From Apium graveolens (Eukaryota > Streptophyta > Magnoliopsida > Apiales > Apiaceae), in contig NC_133647.1 of NCBI RefSeq assembly GCF_009905375.1, forward strand, positions 129,992,673 through 130,056,672: DNA of 64,000 bases. Reading direction: 5' to 3'. The translations under genes were made by a program, and so were the position numbers. Positions 35,719 to 47,967 of the stretch are shown one piece after another. How positions within the stretch are numbered: position 1 is the stretch's first letter; the number at the start of each line of letters is the position of its first letter. Under the pieces are notes generated by a model. The model was not told the origin of the DNA. It searched no databases and saw only the letters and a list, made by a program, of their open reading frames with translations.

Positions 35719-37440
35719 AAACCAGTTTTTAAAAGAGATTTTCTTAACAATTTTTTTTCTAAAAGTCCTTTAAACAAAACAAGTTTTAAAACTTGGTTGT
35801 CCAATTACTCCTTGAGTTTCTCGATTGTTATAATATTTGGATTATCTAGGAAAATACTTGTTCTTGAAGTTAGTATGGTTAATTTAGAAGGTCAAATAGA
35901 CCCGCTATTATAGAGAAGGTTTGATTGTACCTAGAAGAAGAATGCAAATGTTGTTTGATTAGTTTAACAACAGAATCGATGTACGGAGAAACTGTTCATC
36001 CAATTTCTGAGACGATTAGAGTTCAAATAATATGTCGATTCACAAGAAGCCGAGTATGAGTAAAGAAGATTGAGAAAATCCAATTTCTAAAGGAAGAATG
36101 TTATTAGCAAAGGAGTTGATATGTTGAATGATCAGTAGCGTAATCGAAATTTGAAGTTATGATTGTAAATCTCGTAAAAGGGCAACTAGGGTCGAATTAT
36201 AAAAATATTGAACATGGAAGCGCGACACTAAAGATGCAAGATCTAATAAATAGGAATTTATTATAGTGATCGATTTGAAAAGGCATTTTAGAAAACTTTC
36301 TGAAGTTAATGTATGACTCGGAATGGGATCTATTTATGAAATAAGTGCTAAAGATGTACATACGCGAAATGTGGATGGTGGCCAATGATATTATTATTTT
36401 CTACACTATTATAGAGTATAGTCTTCTGATTCCTGAATAAAGTATGAATTTTCTTCATCATAAGTTCTATGAGGTGATAAGGAAAAGAATTTTTTTTTGA
36501 ATCCCTTTTAAATTATTCCTCCTCCAAATATCTCTTTCTGATTGAGACAAGCAGTGTTATGGTGTGACTCTTTATCAGAATAACGAAGAGTTTCGTAGGA
36601 CGCCACCTAATCATATGTTGTATGCCATATAGTATGAAAGACTGGCCATCTTGAGTACAAATATGGTTGTCTCACTCATATCCAAATCATCATTCATTCT
36701 TTCCTCTTCAATTATGATTTCTTGATTTATGGATAATTCTGATTGTTTCCTAGTACTGTTATCTCTTACAAAAGGTTTCCAATGAGAATTATATACACAA
36801 ATTCCCTTCTTGTGTAAGGTTTATTCTTTGAAGGTTTTAAAAGGAAGTGAAATGAACCCGTGTAGCGGATGGAGTTATGTGATGAGTGTAGATAATTGAA
36901 TGCCAATAAATGGTGGACATTTACGTGTAGAGAAGAACCATTATACCGATAACGCGGTTGTTGCGAGCACATCAAATCAGAAGTGGAAATCTGTATACAT
37001 GATACGTTGCAAGTATGAGATTATGGTATGAATTGGAGTAGTTAGCGTACCGTATGAGGTAAATTAACCATAGGAATAAGAAAGTAAAGCTGCATATATC
37101 GAATAAGGCAAATGATTGATTGGACAGCAGAAGCAAATGAAGAAATTTTTAATAATAACAAGATAATCGATTAATGCATTGTGAAGATGAAGCAAACCTC
37201 AATCATGTGGAAGATATTTATCATGAAGATTCAAGATCGAATAAGTTCTAGTTACGAATAAACTTCAAGGGTGTTCTTTAAGGAATGGTTGGGCTTTCCA
37301 ACTCAAGTAAGTGAGTTATGGTAAATTTACGCTCATAATTGAGCCAGTGAAGACGGTTTAGTATGGAAAGACATAAGTGGAGATGAAGATATGGTGGTTT
37401 AACTGCAACAATTATTAAGAAGTATTGCTTTAAAACAAAT
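35719..37440 (+). other. left part of G3, no recognised coding motif
   Basis: About 1.7 kb without a supported ORF or clear motif. Its place between the C2 breakpoint and the RT trace suggests decayed gag/protease, but this is inference. Confidence 0.3.
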
Positions 37441-37799
37441 TGAATTCTTTCACAAGATTATGATAGTGTTGGTTGAGACCAGGTGCTGGTTACCAGAAGT
37501 TGAACAAGTTAACTCATAAGAACAGGTGTGCATTGTCCAGGATAAGTGAATTTTTAATCAGAGAGCTTGAATTGAAACATGAACTAGAAGAATTCTAGAA
37601 TAATTTTTAATGGTACTCATTAGTGATATTTTGTTATAATCAGAAGATATGAGAAAAGGTATGGTATAATAAGAACTGTTTGCTATAATCTGAAGTTGAA
37701 CTAAAAATATGGGTTATACTGGCTAATATTATATGTGGTGGTGAAATGGTGATTTTAGAAGGTTGCAGCTGGTTGGTACACTTGTGGATTGATTATTGG

Positions 37800-38715
37800 T
37801 TGTTTGATTGATTGTTGGTGTCGGCTTTAGTCCGACTGGTAATCATTAATATAAAGGAGATGTTGCCCAAATTTTTGGAAAATACCCTACTTTCGAAAAT
37901 AGAAGTATACTTCCGTGTGTTATTAATATTCATGTTGATACTCCAAACAATTGTGATCTCGACTCTTAAGAAAGGTTGTTACATCCAATCCGACTATATA
38001 TAATTGGTTTTTGATTTCATTTAGCTAGTCATCACTTGGTGTAATTGATCAATTAAGTGAGTTAATTGGTTAATTTTACCAATTAATGGTCAGACAAATG
38101 GAAATCGATTTCAATTAGATTAAGTCAAAGTTTGATGTGACCTTCAAATCTGAAAGCAAAGCAAAGAGGAATTTGGAGAAGGTAAGGACACCAGTAGAAT
38201 TCAGAAATTGCTGCTAGTTTGTGAAGCTTTACTTTGATGAATATGCCCTTTTTTAATGGACAAGAGAAATAGAAAGTTATTTGTATGGACATGTGACATA
38301 AATGTTTTCAAGAACTAAAGATTTAAGATAGAGAAAAGAGAAGGAAGGAATGAAAGGAAGAAGGGAGGTGGAATAAAGAAGAGATTAGTAACGACACCAA
38401 TATGGATGTTATTAGACAATCAAAGAGATTTTATCATCTGCAATAAAGTTTTACTAAATGATGTCTAGTTTCTAAATAGTTTTGATAATCATACAATAAA
38501 TGATTCATTAAGTATTTTTGTTTTGGATAAAATGTGAGATAAAGTTTTAATTCAGTTCCTGATTGATGATGATACTTAAGTTGTTGTTAAATATGAAAAG
38601 TGGAATTAATATAGATGATTGATGTTTACTTCAGTATGGGATGCTGTGAGCATCAAAGTTCGTATTGATATCTAATTTGATATGATATCGAAATGAGTAT
38701 TAATATCAAGAGTTC
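37800..38715 (+). repeat. LTR-B-like fragment lying between the RT and integrase traces of G3
   Basis: 38470-38715 matches the reverse complement of LTR-B at about 9000-8790 nearly word for word, including GAGCATCAAAGTTCGTATTG and GATATCTAATTTGATATGAT. 37800-37960 has words typical of plant gypsy LTR transcript regions. An LTR piece is not expected inside pol, so this is an older LTR insertion or a rearrangement. Its left edge is uncertain. Confidence 0.5.
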
Positions 38716-40217
38716 GGTTTTGAACGAGCTATGAGAATGAAGAAATTTTATAAAATTCCATGATATAGGTAAGATATGAGTAATATGAAAAACAAAAGTA
38801 AGGTGAAAAATTTAGGAAACATTTATAAATTGAGATAGGGAATGCATCCCAGGAGTACGATAAGGTACCGAGGGCTAAAAGAAAATATCTAGTGACCAGG
38901 CTTGAAGAGAAAATGGGGGAAAACATGTTATACCTACCCAAGAATTAAGGCAGAACATCAAAGACTAGATGAATAAATTTCCCCAAGAGATGTCATAGTG
39001 AAGTCACCTGAGAACCCAAGGCGAGGAAAGCGTTAATTGCATCATTATTGATAGGTTATCCAAACCTAATCACTCTCTTTTGTTAATAAACAGTTTGTCC
39101 AATAAGTGGGTCAGTTGCTGCCTGAATAAATGGTGGTACACCATTAGATACAGAAATTGATTGTAAATGATCAAGATTATTTGATTTGAGATTTGACAGA
39201 AGTTTTCAGAATTGAATGAATTATGTTGAACCAGAATAGTATATACCACTCCTAGATGAACGGGCCTTAAATTAGGCAAAAATAAAATATAGGAATTTGG
39301 ATAAACATCGATAACTCAAGGGATTAAAATATGATATAAGACATGGATGCCAAAGAAGACTTTCTGATAGTACGACATAAAGAAAGAATAAGTGTTATAT
39401 GTGACTAAACGGCAAGGATGAGCATTGCAGTCAGTTCATATAAGAACCCCCCTAATACCAAAATAATTGATATGGGTTAGAATATGCCGGTGATGCCGCC
39501 AGGCTAGTGTATTTTCTTCAAAGTAGTAAGAGATTTTCGCTCGGTAAAGATATTCTATTATGATTCAAGGAAATAAGATATGGTGATAAGTTTGTGCGTC
39601 AATCATATCCAGTCAAGATTTTCTCATTAATTATTAATTCTAGAATTATTTCGAGGTCGTTATAAATCAAATACGCCATGGTTTCAGTATATCATTCGTA
39701 GATGGACAAGAAGATTAAGGAAATGATTAAAGAACCCCAAATGCGATTGGAAGCGATTATAAACTAAGTTAATTGAACAAAGAAATATGTGGGAATGAGA
39801 TTCAACAACCACTAAACTATTGGAAACGGTCATGAGCATGAATTACTAGAATTAGAAAGAAAAGAGAATTAATATGCATTATGCTGGTCCTTTTGGAACA
39901 GTAAAATAGGCAAGATAAGTGTATGTGAGTTGGCTTCACCGCCACACGTATAGCTAGTTCATAGGATGTTTATACGTGTATATTCAGAAAGAGTAATTTA
40001 GCTCAATTCTATATAAAATGGAGGCTTGAATTGAATATTATGAGCAACTAATAAAATATGATGTCAGCGAGAGGCTGTTAAGTAATGAATGATGTTGTGC
40101 GTAAAAGTTTATGAAAAGTTGTAAGGTTGGGGAATCAACCTGAGAAAATGGATGTGAGATCCTTGAATATATCATTATTTGATCTTTAGTGTGATTCTAA
40201 GGACATAATCCTTTTAA

Positions 40218-40230
40218 GGGGGGAGGGATG
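40218..40230 (+). promoter_or_regulatory. polypurine tract of G3
   Basis: AGGGGGGAGGGA directly precedes the LTR start TGTAATATC; the upstream GATTCTAAGGACATAATCC is the usual chromovirus 3' end context. Confidence 0.65.
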
Positions 40231-42170
40231 TAATATCTGGGACATAGCGTGTAATTATTTTTATTGATAAATAATTATTATGTGATTATTTTATGATTTT
40301 TGGTGAATTATCGGATGATTGGTATTGATATGTGGATGTTTATATGTGATAAAATATAAGTATATTAATTTTATTATGTTCAGGAAAAATAAATAGATAA
40401 TTAAGGTATTTTTCTAGTAATTTTTGGAGTGTTATATGATTTCATATTGATTTGTGAATCTATTAATAATTATAAAATTATTTTCTAAAGCCGGGAATCG
40501 TCCAATCTCAACCGTTTTTATGTTTTTACAACCCGAAACTCTTCTGAAAACTCCTTGCTAACCTAATCTGATAATTCCAGATATTTCCCATATTTTGACT
40601 TTTTCGATCCGGATTACGGTTTGACTTGTGCGCGGCCCGACGCAAGATTTTGGATATGATAATCATTTTGACAAGGCAATAAAACCCGTATTTTCAAAAT
40701 ACAGGATAATATTACATTATTTTCGTATAAAGTATTTTATAAGAATCCTAGGTTGGATAATTATCTAATACTGGTATTAATCGGTTCTTTTTTGCAGTTA
40801 CTTAGCGACTAAGCAACAAATTTATCGATCCAATACGATCAAAAATGAACCAATATTCCATAAACATAAATAGTCAATTTGTTATCTTATTTTATTTGTA
40901 TAATCACAATAAGTCAGTCAAAACCGATAAAATACAGAGAAAAACCCTAGTTAAACGTCGCGTTCTTTATAATCAATCGCACACATGAAGGCGTTATCGA
41001 ACTCTGATTCGGGCGTGCAATATATCAAATCGAAGCTCTCAAAAAACTCTTTCTGAATCAACCATCCATTTTTGTGCAGAAATCAAGGTATGTTCGTGAT
41101 GTTTTTGATGTGATTTAATGGCAGAATCATGTAGATCTTTTCTTCCAGGTTATTTTGGTATATTATATGACTAATTTGGAGTTCAATAACATGTTCAAGT
41201 TGTTGTTTGATTCTCGACTTGAAAAATTAAGGTTTATATATTTGAATGTTCTTGATTGGAAATTGGGTGTTTCTTTATTTGTGGTTATTAGTTGATTATG
41301 AGGATTGGGTTATGCTCCTTATTTGATTTACAATCGATTTATGTCTTCGTTGATAACAAACGATTCCTGGATCGGTTTAATTGAACATCGCTGAATAATA
41401 CAAAGGGGCGGCGTCGGGAATTTTGATCATTTCAGGATTGTACAGGAGACGCTTGTGGGTTGTGATTGTACGAACGTGATCCTGGAAGCGTAAGGATCAT
41501 TTGCTATCAATTTAAGGATATTATGGGTTACTTTCAGGCGACCGGAAAAGCTCCATGGCGGCCGCCATGGAGTTGCGGCCAACGGGAGGTAGAGGACGGG
41601 GATGGGGGAAAATTATCATTTCCACCCCTATCTTTTACAAAACCTACAAATTTTATATTTCTGTCTTAAAAGCTTGTCAAAATCTGATTTATATTTTAAA
41701 ACTTTCAAAAATCAGATTCTTCTTTTAGTATTTTCAGAAATTGTATTTTCTTTTTTTATATTATTTTCAGAAATTGATTTTTAATTATTTAAAAATTCCA
41801 AAATTAAGTATTTAATTTCTGAAAATTATTTTTAATTTAAAATTAAATCTTAATTATTTAATTAATTAATTTTAGTTGATAATTAAATATTTAATTAGTC
41901 AACTAATTTAAATATTAATTGATTAATTAATTTAGTTAGTTATTAATTAATTTTAATTGATTATTTAATTAGATTTAATTATTTATTTTGATTTAAAAAT
42001 TTCCAAAAACAGTTTCGAGTTTTCAAATATTATTTAAAAATTATTAACAAAACTCGATAATTATTATTAAATTATTTTAAAGTCAGATTCTGGCGTTTGA
42101 ACCCTATTATTTTATTATAAAATGATTCGGGGACCAATTTGAATTCCGAAAAATGTTCAAAAATTCATAA
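40231..42170 (+). repeat. 3' LTR of G3, truncated (same family as LTR-B)
   Basis: Begins TGTAATATCTGGGAC and follows the reverse complement of LTR-B from its 5' end for ~1.9 kb, including TGCGCGGCCCGACGCAAGAT near 40630 and the A+T-rich block 41690-42060. Similarity fades at about 42171 (after AAAATTCATAATAAAT), less than half of the 4.2-kb family length. 42171-42612 may be diverged LTR sequence; I see nothing else in it. Confidence 0.7.
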
Positions 42171-42612
42171 TAAATACCTGGAAGATTATTTTGACCCCGA
42201 ATCTTCTTTGAAAAATTATTTTGATCAAATATCTTGCATTCTATGTGCTACATGCTATCTGATGGATGTCTTATATGTCTATGTGGTTATTGTTTGACTG
42301 TTTTAGTCATAACTTTCAATCCGTAAGTCGGATCTGGGTAAAAGGAAGGGTAGATAAGAGCTTGTAACATCTATGTGACGATTAAAATAATATGAGATTG
42401 AATATTGATAGATACTCGTGGTACCAAACAGAGAAATGCAAGGCATAGGAAAGAAGAGCAAGTGATCAGTAAATAGAACTGTAGCGTAGAAAAAGAAGGC
42501 AAGTGATCGATGAATAGAAGCAAGGCATATAAAGAGAATAAAAGTGATTGATGAGTAGAACTGTTAGATTAGTACAAGTAAAGATGGAAATCATCTGTGA
42601 TAAGGTAAGTAC

Positions 42613-44057
42613 TTATGATCCTTCTTCAAGATATAATGCATATATTTTCGAACTTTCTCGTAACATGTTACTAGTATTCAAAATAAATCTTGACATTTGA
42701 AATTTGTCAACTATGAAAGGAACTTTAATAAGGCATTTTGTGCATTTTGTTAGGTGCCAATTAGGGTCCTCATTAACCTTGTCAATGACAACTTCGCACA
42801 TAACTTCCCTCTAAACGGGAAAATCATAAATTAGTATTTGTGCAATTACAATTACAAAGCCACCAACATAATTATAGTACATGAACATGTGTTTCAGTTA
42901 ACAGAGTAATATCTTTCATGGTTAGTGTTTGTTTGATGTCTTCTTCATCAACATCAGACATATCAATCATTTGATCGCATTTAAAGACATGGTAAAGTAT
43001 CATAAATATAAATGTACATTACATATTGTAGTTCATCTTAAAAAACATATTACCTATTTATGAGGTCATCCACACTGTAATAATCAGGATTGTTAAAAAT
43101 CCTTATAACGGGATAGTTTGGAGTTTATTAGTTAAAAGAAATCATTATTATGGGGCCAGTACCCATACCTCGTACGAAATAACTATAGCACAACTGATAA
43201 TAATAATAGGATCTTCCTCCTCAAGTTGTTGCAAAGTTTTGTCAATTAAAATCCCAAATCCGTCAAACAAAGTGACATACATGCTGCACCACCTAAGTTA
43301 TGAAAATTTTCTTAAGTACGTACTTCAGTAACTATGTACAAAAACCACTAACAAGTCGTTAATTAAGAAGAAAACACTGTCATCTACCAAATCAAATTTC
43401 AGTGTTTGTTTTTCTTGACCTTTTTTAATCGAAGTAATTAGCGGTTTTCAGTTCTTCAAGTAACCAACCATGTCTAAAATTGAATACATTTTAGTACTAA
43501 TAGATATTGTTAATATTTTCAAGAAGAGTACAGCTTCCATACCTACTAAGAACCTATTGTCTGTCGCAAGTTTCTCTATTTCAGTCATATGGAAAAGATC
43601 AAAAGCATATTTTTCAATTACTAATCCCGGCTCAGTTGCTCTTCTTAATTTTGTGTCTTTGGTGAAGAAGATGTGTTTTATGTTTCTGACAGGGCGATAT
43701 GTTTCGTCCCCTAAAAAGTCCTTTACTTTAAATTTGTCAACTATGTAATTCCTCCTTCAACAAAAGTGTAGGTCGAGTCCGCACAATATTTTGCATTTGC
43801 AAAGCGTGAATTCGATTGTTCTACATATATTGAATTAACATCATATTAAAAGGTCTTCTGGAAGTGAAGCATGTAGTGCCGAGTTGAAATTATGATCTAG
43901 TACTTACTATATAATCGATGAGAAGCATATTAAAAACCCAAAATTCCTGCATATCTATGTTCATTCCTTTTCTTAGGGCATGCACTCTTACTCTACATTT
44001 CGAGTCAAAACTTGAGCTATCTACATCACTTAAATTGTCGTACTGGTGTAGATCCAT
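42613..44057 (-). pseudogene. RPA70-like single-strand DNA-binding protein gene, intron-split, decayed
   Basis: Minus-strand exons: exon 1 44057-43908 (50 codons, YDNLSDVDSSSFDSKCRVRV, then donor GTAAGT); exon 2 43820-43543 (RFANAKYC, YRPVRNIKHIFFTKDTK, FDLFHMTEIEKLATDNRFLVG); exon 3 about 43490-43378 (KKGQEKQTLKFDLVDD); exon 4 about 43300-43170 (VTLFDGFG, EEEDPIIIISCAIVISYE); exon 5 about 43115-43055 (YSVDDLINR); then an acidic segment near 42960-42900 and a last exon to the stop at 42613 with a CTKC pair (WHLTKCTKCL). This is the OB-fold order of plant RPA 70-kDa-like proteins (DBD-A, -B, zinc-bearing -C), of the type often spread by Helitrons. A frameshift near 43745 and an in-frame stop in exon 3 break it. 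No Helitron Rep/helicase is seen nearby. Confidence 0.65.
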
Positions 44058-45990
44058 TATAAGGGAACTTATTGCTTAAGTAGTAGGTACGTGCTACTAT
44101 GTTCAATAAATGTGTTCATTGGTGAGTATAGTTACATAGATGAATGCAGTCTATAATTTAGTTGTTAAAGATTCATACATGATATGCTCCGTTCTTTTTT
44201 CGGAGCTTCACTAAGACTTCACCTACCTTCTTAATTGAGATTTACAGTAACCATTGGTAACTAACCATGTATCTAACTAAAGGGTATGATATGGCTGCAG
44301 TTAATGGCTAACAGTATGTACATAAATGACTGGTAAGATGGTTGTTGAGTTAAACAGTAGTTAAAGATTAGGAAGAAATTTGGTTTGTATGCTTTCCAAG
44401 TTATAGTTCACGATTAGTCTTAAAGGTATATAATTTTATTAAAAAAATCTTAGTAACTAATTCAAGAATGCAGCTCTGCATTTGTACCTTTCCAAATATT
44501 TTAATAAATTTTAAAATTTCATGAAAAATGATATATGTTTTTTCCAATTCCATATGAAAAACAAAGTCAAATATATTCAAAGTATTGAAAACAATTTATT
44601 TTAAATTAACTAATACGTAAAATGATTTCTTTCATAAATTCGAATGTTGAATTTATAATACTCGAAAGATCATTTAATCAAAAGCTATATTCTATAATTA
44701 AACTTTTTTATAAAAAAAGAAAATTTTTTAATTTAATTTACGTTGTACCGTTTAAGTTCATTTATTTTAAATCGATGATTAAAATAATTTATAAACTATG
44801 TACATTGCTTGATTAATTTTGTTAGCTACGTTTATCACCTCCAAATTTGTAAATTTACAGAACAATATGTGTAGTAATCATGTTCAGCTAATTTTAATTT
44901 ACAAATGTTGTATGTTTAACTTTTGTAGCTTGTGGAAGAAAAAAATACCAATGTTAATATTCGAATTTCATTAGTGATTGTAGTATTTATTGTTACAACA
45001 ATTTTATGTAGTGCGTAATATAAATTATTGTTAATAATTTAATTAATTTCACGTTGTATTAGATGTCTAAACATAAAAAGTTTTATTTGTAAAATATAAT
45101 TTATACAATTTTTTGAATTGGAGGTTTAATAATAAAGTTTGTAAAACCGTTTGTAGGCAGTTAATATGTAGATTTGAATAAATAATGAATATTTTATCAG
45201 TTTCATTTAAATGAATAACTAAATATCCGAATTTTTTTAATTTAATGCACCAGTATAAAAGTACAAATTTGCATATATATAAAGTTTGGTATGTACTTAA
45301 CCATCTAATATTGTATATAGCATATAATAAAAATGTCAAAAAGAGCATTATGAAACATAGTAATACGATAATACATCAGTTTTTTTGGTGAAAAATTAAG
45401 TATGTGTTGGTTATCTGTCTATCAACTTGTTCAACTTAGAATATAGGAAATATTGGAAAAGAGTCTCATTTGGCCGTCGTGCAAAGATGATAATTTCAGT
45501 ACTATCAGGTCACTAGTGCCTCGTATTTGTCATGACACATTTGCAAGCTGAGCCACAAATTGATGGTGTTCAAGTTTGAAGATTGAAGGAAAAAATGGGA
45601 GGTGGGGATATCAATCTGTAAATTGACAAATGAGTGCAAAAATTATATTTGTAGCTACAGTTTTCATTTCTTTATAAATTTTGAATATTGAATTTTAATT
45701 TCAGTTGTGAAATTGCAACAAGCCTATGACACCGTTTAATTTTTAAATAGTATTTGATTTTTTTTAATGAGATTAATATTGTAAACAGTTGTATAAAAGT
45801 CACTAAAAATGATTAAAACTATTTTATGTCTCATTAAACAAATTATTTTTAAAATAAATTGTTGTCTAGGATAATCTGGAATAAAGCGTTTTCAATAAAG
45901 CTGAGTACTTAAATAAAAAAACTGTTGGGAGGATTGTAACAAAAGTTTAAAAATTTTAGAAACAGTTGTGCTTGTAAAGTAAACATTTAT
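44058..45990. other. A+T-rich intergenic DNA
   Basis: No supported gene. Several short open frames (44622-44816, 45067-45348) are rich in Phe, Leu, Ile, Lys and Asn, as expected from A+T-rich DNA, and show no motif. Confidence 0.6.
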
Positions 45991-45996
45991 GTATAA

Positions 45997-46687
45997 ATCC
46001 ATCTCTAACCATGATAGATAAAATAGTTAGCCAAATCAAGATTATTTAAAATTTTATTGAACTTTAAGTTCGTGCAATCCACTGATATTAACTATAATCA
46101 TTAATTATATTCAAAAATATTATTTTATTTCTATTTTCATATTAATATGTATATATATATAATTTAAATAATAAAATAAATTTAGTTAATAGTTAATTCA
46201 ATTCATGAAAAAGATATAATTGTAATTTAATAATTATTTCAACTGAAAATATAATAACATATAAATATAATAAAAATATATTTAATAAAAAGTTACTAAT
46301 ATATATGGTATTATATATATATTGTTTGTTAAAAATATTTAATAAATTTTGTTAATAAGAGAACAATATTTTCACAATTAATATTATATAAATTAAAAAT
46401 ATTATATATAAAATAATAATTTTAATATTTATATATTAAATATTATATAAATATATGTATGTATGTATTAATTTATAGATTTAGGTTTACAAGGGATTAA
46501 ATTGACATGGAAAATATAGCTAACGCTTAGATTGATGTAGTATAGAAGACCAGATAAAGGATATCTAATTTTTTTTGCTAACATGTGATGTGGTTGGAGT
46601 GCTTTTTTTATACCTAATAACTATATTTGAGTGCAAAATAGGATATGTTTTGTTTGCTAAAAAGAGCTCATGGTTGGAGATGTTCTA
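45997..46687. mobile_element. possible MITE with short inverted ends
   Basis: Left end CCATCTCTAACCATG and right end CATGGTTGGAGATG are near inverted copies (about 14 of 16 bases). Words of the CATCTCCAACCATG type are common at the ends of nonautonomous DNA elements in plants. The interior is A+T-rich and noncoding. No convincing target duplication, so the superfamily is not assigned. Confidence 0.4.
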
Positions 46688-47180
46688 ACAAACTAGAATA
46701 AAGATTTTTTAATACAACTATTGTTGTTAAGTTTTGAGATAATGGTTCATACTTTTAAATTGCCATCTCTTTCATATCTAAAAAACTGTTGACACAATGG
46801 TTCGTATTTCAAAATCCTTTTGTGTAAGAACTTGAAGATAGATTATTGATAAAACAGTTGTCTTTGGGTATTGACACAGAGGATCATATTTAAACTGTTA
46901 TATGTTTCATCTTCAAACAAGTATAGATGAACGATTGTGTTAAGTTATTTTTAGTAATGGTTTATGTAACGGTTGTAGCGATTTCAGCATAAAAAAGTTC
47001 TATGTAGAATTAATAACAAAGAGAACTGAAGAATATTTAGTATAAATTCAGTATAACGAGGACTTCTTTACATGTAGTCATGGTATAATCTGATAATAAC
47101 TAGTTGTTTCTTTACATCACTGGATCACTGAATATGACGAGGCTTGATCATGCTAAAATTCATTCAGACCGTCTCCAGAT
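46688..47180. other. intergenic DNA without recognised feature
   Basis: No ORF, repeat or motif that I can support. Confidence 0.5.
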
Positions 47181-47382
47181 TTGTTTAAACCAGGCTGTAG
47201 AGTTTTGAATCAAGCTTCTGGAAGAAAAGTACACATATCTTCAAGCAGTGGCTATATGCAAGACGATGTCAAGTTCTTCTGCCAAAATCCTCCAATGATG
47301 TATGTGCTCAGCCAGAGCAAGATTTCTGAATATGACTCTCTTAACCTATTTAGGGAAGAAATTGAAAAGAAGTTTCTCTTCA
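47181..47382 (+). pseudogene. unidentified coding-like fragment cut by CACTA-A
   Basis: An open frame from 47181 (ATG; an acceptor-like CTCCAG is at about 47170-47175) with balanced composition (ASGRKVHISSSSGYMQ, SQSKISEYDSLNLFREEIEK) that runs straight into the CACTA-A terminus; its apparent stop is made by the transposon end (CAC TAT AA). Past the right end of CACTA-A, with one 3-bp target copy removed, the frame stays open for about 29 codons from 55945 with a GT donor-like site within it. It may be a host exon. I do not recognise the protein; a weak likeness to BRCA2-type repeats (SGRKV.IS) is not enough for a name. Confidence 0.35.
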
Positions 47383-47642
47383 CACTATAACAAATCCAGC
47401 CATTTACTAGGGAAACTTACCACCAAAATAATTTTTCATCGTAATTATTTACGACGAAAAACATTGTCTGTCGTAAGTTGTGGAAGAACGACGCCACTCA
47501 ACTTAAGACGGAAATATTTCCGTTGTAAGTTAATTATCTTAATATTATCTCCTATGAAACAAATCACAAAGAAGAAAATAAAAATTGTGTTTGATGATGA
47601 TATCATTTAAGTATGACTTATCGCTACTAGAAAAACGTCAAT

Positions 47643-47800
47643 AGACATCGGCTAAAAATCGATGTCCATGAATGAAAAAATCCGATGTCTTCCCGGGTTA
47701 TGTTAAAGACCCCCATTTAACATCGCTTTTAAACTGATGTGAAAGAGGACATATATCATCGGTTTTTTGTATGAAACCGATATCTATATCTTGATGTTAA
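47643..47800. repeat. palindromic subterminal motifs of CACTA-B, left
   Basis: Repeated pairs of the form ACATCGG ... CCGATGT / CGATGT, about every 30-40 bp; the right counterpart is 52385-52510. Such pairs can form hairpins and are probably transposase-binding sites. Confidence 0.6.
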
Positions 47801-47967
47801 ATTTTTAATGCACATTTATTATTTATATATTAATATAATATTCACATCTAATATGTGCAGTGAGGTGGGATTTCCATTAAAAATTAATCGTGACCTTTAA
47901 ATTGTATTACTAAATACTGTTGTACTTTGTAGGGACTAAAACTTAATGTTCCATAACACAACATTTC

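Larger units (their letters stand above)
35719..42170 (+). mobile_element. old Ty3/gypsy remnant G3, plus strand
   Basis: No frame is open, but gypsy words remain in order on the + strand: RT near 37465-37560 (the Leu-Asn-Lys-Leu region), integrase finger near 38880-38985 (KAEHQR), integrase core near 39020-39280 (IIDRLSK; the DRDPRF and YHPQTDGQ regions are recognisable at the DNA level), chromodomain tail with TAG at about 40187, then a PPT (40218-40230) and an LTR of the LTR-B family from 40231. 35719-37440 should be gag/protease but I cannot confirm it. The left junction with C2 is abrupt, so a deletion or recombination probably joined the two. Confidence 0.6.

Noticed and set aside
44186..44214. 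Hairpin GCTCCG/CGGAGC followed by CTAA as a Helitron 3' end near the RPA-like gene
   Set aside because: The base after CTAA is G, not the T expected from A/T target insertion, and no 5' TC terminus or Rep/Hel is seen.
47181..47382. BRCA2-type repeat in the exon-like fragment
   Set aside because: Only a short SGRKV.ISS likeness; not enough for a family call.
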